A stretch of DNA of 64,000 nucleotides from Brachybacterium sp. FME24 (GTDB lineage: Bacteria > Actinomycetota > Actinomycetes > Actinomycetales > Dermabacteraceae): NCBI RefSeq assembly GCF_014897705.1, contig NZ_JABUXV010000009.1, positions 62,001 to 126,000 on the forward strand, in the 5' to 3' direction. Below, one piece after another: positions 58,486 to 64,000 of this stretch. The position numbers were made by a program, and so were the translations under genes. The notes below the pieces were generated by a model. That model was not told the origin of the DNA. It saw only the letters and a list, made by a program, of their open reading frames with translations, and ran no database searches. Each line of letters opens with the position of its first letter. Position 1 is the first letter of the stretch.

Positions 58486-59285
58486 GAGTCTCCACCGCCG
58501 AGCGGACGATGAACTACGTCGTGCTGGGGCTGTTCGCCCTCTTCGCCCTCGCCCCGATCCTCACCATCCTCGCCACGGCCGTGTCTTCGCAGATCGGCCA
58601 GGCGCCCGGGCTCCACCTGGGCAACTTCCTCGAGGCCTGGGACGTGGGCGGTTTCGGCAGTTCCCTGGGCAACTCCCTCGTCGTCGCGGCGATCGTCGTG
58701 ACCTCCGCGGTGACCCTGTCCGTCCTGTCGGGATACGCCTTCGGCACCATGCGGTTCCGCGGAGCGACGGTGCTGTTCTACGTGTTCCTGCTCGGGCTGA
58801 TGATCCCGACCGAGGCCACGGTCATCCCCCTGTTCTTCGACCTGCGCTCCCTGGGGCTGACCGATACCTACGCGGCGATCGCCCTGCCCCAGATCGCGCA
58901 GTCCGTCGCCTTCGGGACCTTCTGGCTGCGTGCCCAGTTCCGGACCATGCCGGTGAGCCTGCTGGAGGCGGCCGCGCTCGACGGGGCGGGCCCGGTGCGC
59001 ACGCTGCGCAGCGTGGTCGTTCCCGCTTCCGTCCCGGCCCTGACCACGCTGGTGGTCCTGGTGTTCATGTGGACCTGGAACGAGTTCCTCATCGCCCTGG
59101 TGATGACCCCCGGCGGCGGCCTGCGCACCGCCCCGTTGGGCCTGGCGAACTTCCAGGGCCAGTACACCGCCGAGATCGCGCTGCTCTCCGCCGGCGCCGT
59201 CATCGTCGCCCTCCCGATGGTGATCATGTTCCTGTTCCTGCAACGACACTTCATCCGCGGAATGCTCGAAGGAGCCGTCAAATGA
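58482..59285 (+). CDS. CUT1 sugar ABC transporter permease (MalG-like)
   Basis: The 267-residue protein has six helices, a MalG-type EAA loop (LEAAALDGAGPVRTLRSVVVP), and MWTWNEFLIALVM before the last helix. It overlaps the PfkB kinase start. Together with the preceding permease and lipoprotein it completes an importer that depends on a shared ATPase. Confidence 0.94.
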   Translation: MRVSTAERTMNYVVLGLFALFALAPILTILATAVSSQIGQAPGLHLGNFLEAWDVGGFGSSLGNSLVVAAIVVTSAVTLSVLSGYAFGTMRFRGATVLFYVFLLGLMIPTEATVIPLFFDLRSLGLTDTYAAIALPQIAQSVAFGTFWLRAQFRTMPVSLLEAAALDGAGPVRTLRSVVVPASVPALTTLVVLVFMWTWNEFLIALVMTPGGGLRTAPLGLANFQGQYTAEIALLSAGAVIVALPMVIMFLFLQRHFIRGMLEGAVK

Positions 59286-60550
59286 TGACCCCAGACCGCC
59301 CCACCCCCGACCACCCGACCCCGAACCACCTGTCTCCTGACCCTGCCGCAGGCACTGCCGCTGGCTCGGCATCGCAGGACGTCCCGCCACCGAGCGAGCG
59401 GACGGCGCCGACCCACGATCCGCACCTCACCCCCGAAGCCCGGGCCGCTCTGGACGGTGCGGCGGGCTGGGACCCGCTGGTCGGGTCACGGCGGGACGAC
59501 GATCCGCCCCTGGACGTGCTGCTGTCCGGAACGGTGTTCTTCGACATCGTGTTCACGGGCCTGGACCGACTGCCGAACCCCGGCGAGGAGCTGTGGAGCA
59601 AGGGCATGGGCTCCAGCCCCGGCGGTATCGCGAACCTCGCCGTCGCCGCCTCACGGCTGGGCCTGCGCACCGGGCTCGTCGCCGGGTTCGGGGACGACGC
59701 CTACGCCGACTGGATGTGGCACACCATGGCGCACGAGGAGGGCATCGACCTCTCCGCCTCGCGCCGATTCCGCGACTTCCACTCCTCGCTGACCGCCTCG
59801 GTCGCCACCCAGGGGGACCGGGCGATGGTCACGCACGGCCACGAGCTGCCCGAGCCGCTGTCGGCCCTGATCGCGACGGCTCCGGCGGCGCGCGCCGCCG
59901 TCGTCGACCTGGCGGGGGAGACCACCTGGTGGGCGGACCTCGCCCGCCGCGGCTCCTTGATCTTCGCCGACATCGGGTACGACGGGACCGACCGCTGGGA
60001 CCCCGCGGATCTGGCCCCGCTGGCCCACTGCCACGCCTTCACCCCCAACGCGGTGGAGGCGATGAAGTACACGCGCACCGACAGCCCGGACCGCGCCGTG
60101 CGAGCGCTCGCCGAGAGGGTGCCGCTCGCGGTGGTCACCGACGGCGCCTCCGGGTCCTACGCGATCGATGCCTCCACCGGGGAGGAGGCCTACTGCCCGG
60201 CCGTCCCCGTCACCCCCACGGACACCACCGGCGCCGGTGACGTGTTCGCCGCAGCCATGGTGCTGGGGACGCTGGCGGACTGGCCCCTGGCCGAACGGCT
60301 CAAGTTCGGCTCGCTGTGCTCGGCGCTCGCCGTCCAGCAGTTCGGCGGTTCCTTGGCAGCCCCCGGCTGGGGCGACATCACCGACTGGTGGCGCCACCTC
60401 AGCGACGCGGCCGACGGCGGGGACCTGCGCGCCGCCTACACCCGCGACGGGTACTGCTTCCTCGAGGAGGTCGTCCCTGATCACCCGGTCCAAGGTCGCC
60501 GCCGCGCCCAGGGCACCTTCGCCCTGCGCTCGGACGCCGGAAAGCACTGA
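59282..60550 (+). CDS. PfkB-family carbohydrate kinase with a long N-terminal extension
   Basis: From the coupled ATG at 59282 the protein has 422 residues. The first 75 are Pro/Asp/Thr-rich and low-complexity, unusual for PfkB kinases; the fold proper begins at DVLLSGTVFFDIVFTGL. GSSPGGIANLAVAASRLG and DTTGAGDVFAAAMV with catalytic Asp320 are the two PfkB signatures. The N-terminal SGTVFFDIVF and late YCFLEEV suggest a sugar kinase distinct from ribokinase or fructokinase. It could phosphorylate the imported sugar so that GH4 acts on a phospho-glycoside, or act on the released monosaccharide. Confidence 0.88.
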   Translation: MMTPDRPTPDHPTPNHLSPDPAAGTAAGSASQDVPPPSERTAPTHDPHLTPEARAALDGAAGWDPLVGSRRDDDPPLDVLLSGTVFFDIVFTGLDRLPNPGEELWSKGMGSSPGGIANLAVAASRLGLRTGLVAGFGDDAYADWMWHTMAHEEGIDLSASRRFRDFHSSLTASVATQGDRAMVTHGHELPEPLSALIATAPAARAAVVDLAGETTWWADLARRGSLIFADIGYDGTDRWDPADLAPLAHCHAFTPNAVEAMKYTRTDSPDRAVRALAERVPLAVVTDGASGSYAIDASTGEEAYCPAVPVTPTDTTGAGDVFAAAMVLGTLADWPLAERLKFGSLCSALAVQQFGGSLAAPGWGDITDWWRHLSDAADGGDLRAAYTRDGYCFLEEVVPDHPVQGRRRAQGTFALRSDAGKH

Positions 60551-60677
60551 CCCGGCCACCACCGCCGCCGGGGCCGTGCGATGGTGCGCGGCTGCGGCAG
60601 CAGCCCTGACCCCCTCCTCGACGACCCCCAGAGCTCGCGCCGCACTGCCGCGGCGCCCTGCGAGAGACGAGTCCCCC

Positions 60678-63467
60678 ATGTCCATGTCGCACTCCGACAC
60701 CACATCGCACTCCGACACCACCACGAACCCCGCCCCCACCCGTGAGCGCCCCGACCACCTGACCCGGCGGCGCCTGCTGCAGGGATCGGCGGTGCTGGGC
60801 CTGGCCGCGGGTGCGACCGTCCTGGACATCCCCGCCCTGCCCCCGATGGAACAGGCCCTCGCCGACGGCACCGTCGACCTCGACATCCTGTACATCGGCG
60901 CCCACCCCGACGACGAGGCCTGGACCCTCGCCGCCTTCGGCCAGTGGAACGAATTCGAGGACCAGCTCGCCGGAGTCATCACCCTGACCCGCGGAGAGGG
61001 CGGCGGCAACGCCGTCGGCCTGCAGGAGGGGCCCGCCCTCGGACTCATCCGGGAGACCGAGGAGCGCGCCGCCGTCGGCTATGCGGGGATCGAGCACGTC
61101 TTCAACCTCGACGCCGTCGACTTCTACTACACCCTCTCCGCGCCGCTGACCTACGACGTCTGGGGCGGGGCCGAAGCCCTCAGCCGCGTGATCCGCGTGG
61201 TGCGGGCAACCCGTCCCGAGGTCATCGTCACCATGAACCCCTCGGCCGTCGAGGGGAACCACGGAAACCATCAGCAGGCGGCGATGTTCGCGGTCGAGGC
61301 GTACCTGCTGGCAGGCCGAGACGACGTCTTTCCCGAGCACTTCGACGAGGGCCTGCGCCCGTTCGCCCCGAGCCGGATCCTGCGCTCGGGGTCCAACGGC
61401 ACCTCGGGCACCGGGCCCGACGCCGTCGCCGAGGGTTATGAACCCGCTGTGGCCAGCGATGTCGTCTTCGGGGCCTGGAACGGCACCGAGTCCGAGCTGC
61501 ACGAGAAGAGGTGGAGCGCGGTGCGCGACGACGCGGTCCACACCTATCGCACCCAGGGCTGGCACGTGATCCCGCCCTCGCCCACCGACCCGGCGCAGAT
61601 CCCCGCCACCTGGTTCACGCTCATCGACTCGCGCACCCCGCTGGCGGACCCCACCAGCTCCGACACCGCCGCTCTGGCCGGGGCGACCCTGCCTCTCGAG
61701 GGCGGCCTGCCGTTGGGCACGCGACTCGCGCTCGACTCCGACCGCTTCGCCCTTCTCCCCGGCGGAGACGTCGAGGTGACGGTGCGCGTGGGCGCACCCG
61801 GCCAGGCCTTGCCCGGCGTGCAGGTCGAGCTCGAGGCACCGCAGGGCTGGAGCGTCGGCCGCCTGCAGGGAATCGGCACCATCCCGGCGAAGCAGGAGCG
61901 CACCGCGACCTTCACCGTGACGGTCCCGGCCGACGCCGCCACCGGCGAACACGTGCTGCTGCGCGCGAAGGTCACCTCGCGCCAGGGCAGCGGTGAGAAC
62001 GTGCTGCCGCTGCGCACCGCCGGCCCCGTCGAGTCGGGCCTCGCCGAGCGGCCGGAGATCGCAGCCTTCCTGGACTGGACCGCGGAGCTCGGCATGCAGC
62101 GGCTCGACGCCCTGGTCCCGACCCGGCGCTCCCTGGGCTCCGGCCGCGCCGAGATCTTCGAGGTCACCGCTCGCAATCACGCGGAGCAGGAGCAGGACGC
62201 CGAGGTGGTGCTGGAGCTGGCCGAGGGGATCACGGCCGATCCGCCGGAACTGCTGTTCGAGGCCGTGCCCGCCGGCGGCACCGCCTCCGCCGAGGTGAGG
62301 ATCGAGAACACCGATCCCACCCTGCCCACCGCCAATCGCGCGCCGGACGGCGGGATCTACCCGCTCACGGCCACCACCACGGCCGACGGCACCGCCGCGA
62401 CGATCACCCAGGGCCTGCACCTGGTGCCGCGACTGGTCGCCGCACGCACCGAGGGAGTCGAGGTCGACGCCGAGCGCGGGGCGGGCGAGTACCCCGGCGA
62501 TGCTCTCGACATCGGCACCCTCTGGGAAGGTGACGACGTGAGCCCCGAGGATGCCTCCGGCTCCACCTGGGTCACCTACGACGACGACAACCTGTACGTG
62601 TTCGTGCAGGTCATCGACGATGTGCTCGGCGCCCTGCTGCCTCCGGAGGACAACAAGCAGCGCTTCCGCACCGACTCGATCGAGATCATGATCGACCCCC
62701 GCGGCACCTCGGACCACACCGCGAGCACCTTCATCCTCGGCGTCCTGCCCGGCACGGCGGTCGACGGCGGCATCGGCGGTCCGGTGGCCGGGCGCGACCA
62801 CGACAACCGGCAGGGCCCGATCGCGCAGACGGCTCCCAGCGTGCAGATCGACGCGAGCATCTCCGACCCGTACGCGGGATACGTCGTGGAGGCGAAGATC
62901 CCCTTCGCCGAACTGCCCGACGGCCTCGACCCGGCGAGCATCGGCTTCAACGTCGTCGTCTACGACTCGGACACCCAGGACCGCACCGGGCAGTCCCGTA
63001 TCGGCTGGTCCACGTTCCCCGGGGTCCAGGCGGACCCGTACCGGTGGGGAGTCCTCGAACTGCCCGACGTGCCCGGCGGCGACTCGGCCCCGGTCACGCC
63101 GCAGATCCCGGACTCTGCCGCCCGCTCCGTGGAATCGCCGGCCTCGATCCTCCAGGCGGCCGGCGACGACACCGGCCTCGGCGGCGCCCCGCTCCTCGGT
63201 GCGCGGGCGCTGAGACTGGACAGGGTCTCGCGCACCGACGCCGGAGTGTCAGCGCGAGTGCGCATCGCCGAAGCGGGCACCCTGCGCGTCTACCTGTGGG
63301 ACGGCAGCACCCTTCTCGGGTCGCTGGATGCCCGGGAGGTCGGCAGCGGGCACGAATCGCTGGAGGTGCCCGTGACCGGCGAGGTCGGGCCGGATGCCTC
63401 CGTGCACCTGGCCGTCTCCCTCGAGAACGACGAGGGCACCGCCGCCGCGGCCGCCGTCGTGGAGTGA
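60678..63467 (+). CDS. Secreted PIG-L deacetylase with NEW3-like and CBM9-like domains
   Basis: The 929-residue protein has a Tat signal (TRRRLLQG near 29-36 plus a hydrophobic stretch). A PIG-L/LmbE deacetylase domain covers about 65-340, with zinc motif AHPDDE (75-80) and HGNH (His195, His198). Two beta-sandwich segments resembling NEW3 follow (about 350-440 and 488-545), then a CBM9/DOMON-like domain (about 590-795) with WVTYDDDNLYVFVQVID, and a last beta segment. PIG-L enzymes remove N-acetyl groups from GlcNAc-type sugars (MshB, Mca, chitobiose deacetylases). The export signal and carbohydrate-binding domains suggest action on an external glycan before import. The ribosome site is weak. 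Confidence 0.88.
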   Translation: MSMSHSDTTSHSDTTTNPAPTRERPDHLTRRRLLQGSAVLGLAAGATVLDIPALPPMEQALADGTVDLDILYIGAHPDDEAWTLAAFGQWNEFEDQLAGVITLTRGEGGGNAVGLQEGPALGLIRETEERAAVGYAGIEHVFNLDAVDFYYTLSAPLTYDVWGGAEALSRVIRVVRATRPEVIVTMNPSAVEGNHGNHQQAAMFAVEAYLLAGRDDVFPEHFDEGLRPFAPSRILRSGSNGTSGTGPDAVAEGYEPAVASDVVFGAWNGTESELHEKRWSAVRDDAVHTYRTQGWHVIPPSPTDPAQIPATWFTLIDSRTPLADPTSSDTAALAGATLPLEGGLPLGTRLALDSDRFALLPGGDVEVTVRVGAPGQALPGVQVELEAPQGWSVGRLQGIGTIPAKQERTATFTVTVPADAATGEHVLLRAKVTSRQGSGENVLPLRTAGPVESGLAERPEIAAFLDWTAELGMQRLDALVPTRRSLGSGRAEIFEVTARNHAEQEQDAEVVLELAEGITADPPELLFEAVPAGGTASAEVRIENTDPTLPTANRAPDGGIYPLTATTTADGTAATITQGLHLVPRLVAARTEGVEVDAERGAGEYPGDALDIGTLWEGDDVSPEDASGSTWVTYDDDNLYVFVQVIDDVLGALLPPEDNKQRFRTDSIEIMIDPRGTSDHTASTFILGVLPGTAVDGGIGGPVAGRDHDNRQGPIAQTAPSVQIDASISDPYAGYVVEAKIPFAELPDGLDPASIGFNVVVYDSDTQDRTGQSRIGWSTFPGVQADPYRWGVLELPDVPGGDSAPVTPQIPDSAARSVESPASILQAAGDDTGLGGAPLLGARALRLDRVSRTDAGVSARVRIAEAGTLRVYLWDGSTLLGSLDAREVGSGHESLEVPVTGEVGPDASVHLAVSLENDEGTAAAAAVVE

Positions 63468-63528
63468 GTGGGGCCGTGGAGTGACGGCCGCCGACTCCGG
63501 GTAGAGGACGCCGACCGGCATGGGGACA

Positions 63529-63556
63529 ACTCCCCGGGGACTTCTCCCCGGGGAGT
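63529..63556 (+). terminator. Hairpin after the deacetylase gene
   Basis: Perfect 12-base arms (63529-63540 and 63545-63556), built around CCCCGGGG, close on a CTTC loop. It lies 61 bp after the stop and is the most likely transcript end, although no T-run follows. Confidence 0.6.
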
Positions 63557-64000
63557 CTGACCGGGGAGTTCACCCCATCGCGCTCCCGCCGGGATGCTCC
63601 TAGATTTCAGGTACTGGGTGCGGGCCTCACAAGGGGACGCGAGGACAGGGCACGGGATCGACCTGCTGCGTCGGTCGACCAGGGCGGTGGGGGCCGTCTG
63701 GTCGGCGCGGAACGTGGCATCACCGGTCCCGTGTCGGTCCTCCGGCATCGGGGGAGGGCAGGCGATCGTCCGTGAGGGGCGGGCAACGATCGTCGGGTCC
63801 GTGGCCAGTGGGAGCGGGATCCGGGCCGAGCGCCCGGACTCCCGTTCCCGAAGCCTGCTGCAGCCTGCGACGCGCGGGACGCCGGCACGGCTGCACGACG
63901 TGCGTCAGGTCCGGTCGGAGCGAGATGCCGTGCTCCCTGCGATGACGTCCGGTGCTCCGACTTTGGTCAGACGGCCCGGTCCATTCGATCGATGTGCGGC
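63557..64000. other. Gene-free right end of the window
   Basis: No open frame in these 444 bases shows a recognisable family, codon pattern or ribosome site. CGACCAG/CTGGTCG around 63675-63710 can form a small hairpin. A gene may begin just beyond the edge. Confidence 0.4.

Noticed and set aside
60399..62801. 800-residue minus-strand frame opposite the PIG-L gene
   Set aside because: It has low-complexity Gly/Ala/Val/His composition and no domain, and the plus-strand protein has clear catalytic motifs.
63557..64000. Small genes at the right edge
   Set aside because: Several short Arg/Pro-rich frames exist on both strands but none has a ribosome site or family likeness.

Overview
The window is very GC-rich DNA with GTG/ATG starts, strong GGAGG-type ribosome sites, ATGA stop/start overlaps and actinobacterial protein features (GntR-type inositol regulator, Tat-like lipoprotein signals, sugar ABC importers without their own ATPase). 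This suggests a Micrococcales actinobacterium, possibly Brachybacterium or a relative (inference from style only). There are no rRNA, tRNA, phage, IS or CRISPR features. Almost everything encodes carbohydrate or sugar-acid catabolism, arranged as separate regulated modules.

Layout. (1) 1-6713: the TctB/TctA membrane subunits of a tripartite carboxylate transporter, an SDR, a zinc-type alcohol dehydrogenase, L-rhamnonate dehydratase and an FAH-family hydrolase. These fit the non-phosphorylating diketo-hydrolase route from L-rhamnonate to pyruvate and lactate. (2) 7304-12404: a hydroxyacyl-CoA-dehydrogenase-like enzyme, a GntP permease, a DUF1537 acid-sugar kinase and an LtnD-like dehydrogenase, probably a sugar-acid pathway. 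(3) 12679-18033: a complete Dpp/Opp-type ABC importer with a fused double ATPase. (4) 18113-35287: a large myo-inositol region (iolH, an IolE-like protein, mmsA/iolA, iolD, iolT, extra Gfo/Idh oxidoreductases and TIM-barrel isomerases, a tautomerase, iolC, a Cgl0159-like aldolase, iolB, iolG, a GntR regulator). Similar palindromes precede the iolD/iolT and iolC promoters.

(5) 35421-44510: a LacI-controlled module with a CUT1 importer, two nucleoside-hydrolase-like proteins, an SDR and an ApnL-like lactonase. LacI-type palindromes lie in front of both enzyme operons. Read together this looks like uptake and hydrolysis of a glycoside, oxidation of the freed sugar to a lactone, and lactone opening; I consider it the best candidate for an undescribed pathway. 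(6) 44848-49121: TelA/XpaC-like proteins, a DUF899/SRPBCC pair and its TetR regulator. (7) 49191-53700: an MlrC-family protein divergent from an alpha-L-fucosidase, then an AAA/DUF4143 ATPase with helically phased upstream repeats. (8) 53880-63467: a DeoR-controlled pair of divergent operons with a GH4 glycosidase, a CUT1 importer, a PfkB kinase and a large secreted PIG-L deacetylase carrying NEW3-like and CBM9-like domains.

Intergenic DNA carries several repeat types: two dispersed long-palindrome families (two and three copies), two further unique large palindromes, and octamer, 13-mer and 24-mer tandem arrays that mostly sit at gene 3' ends.
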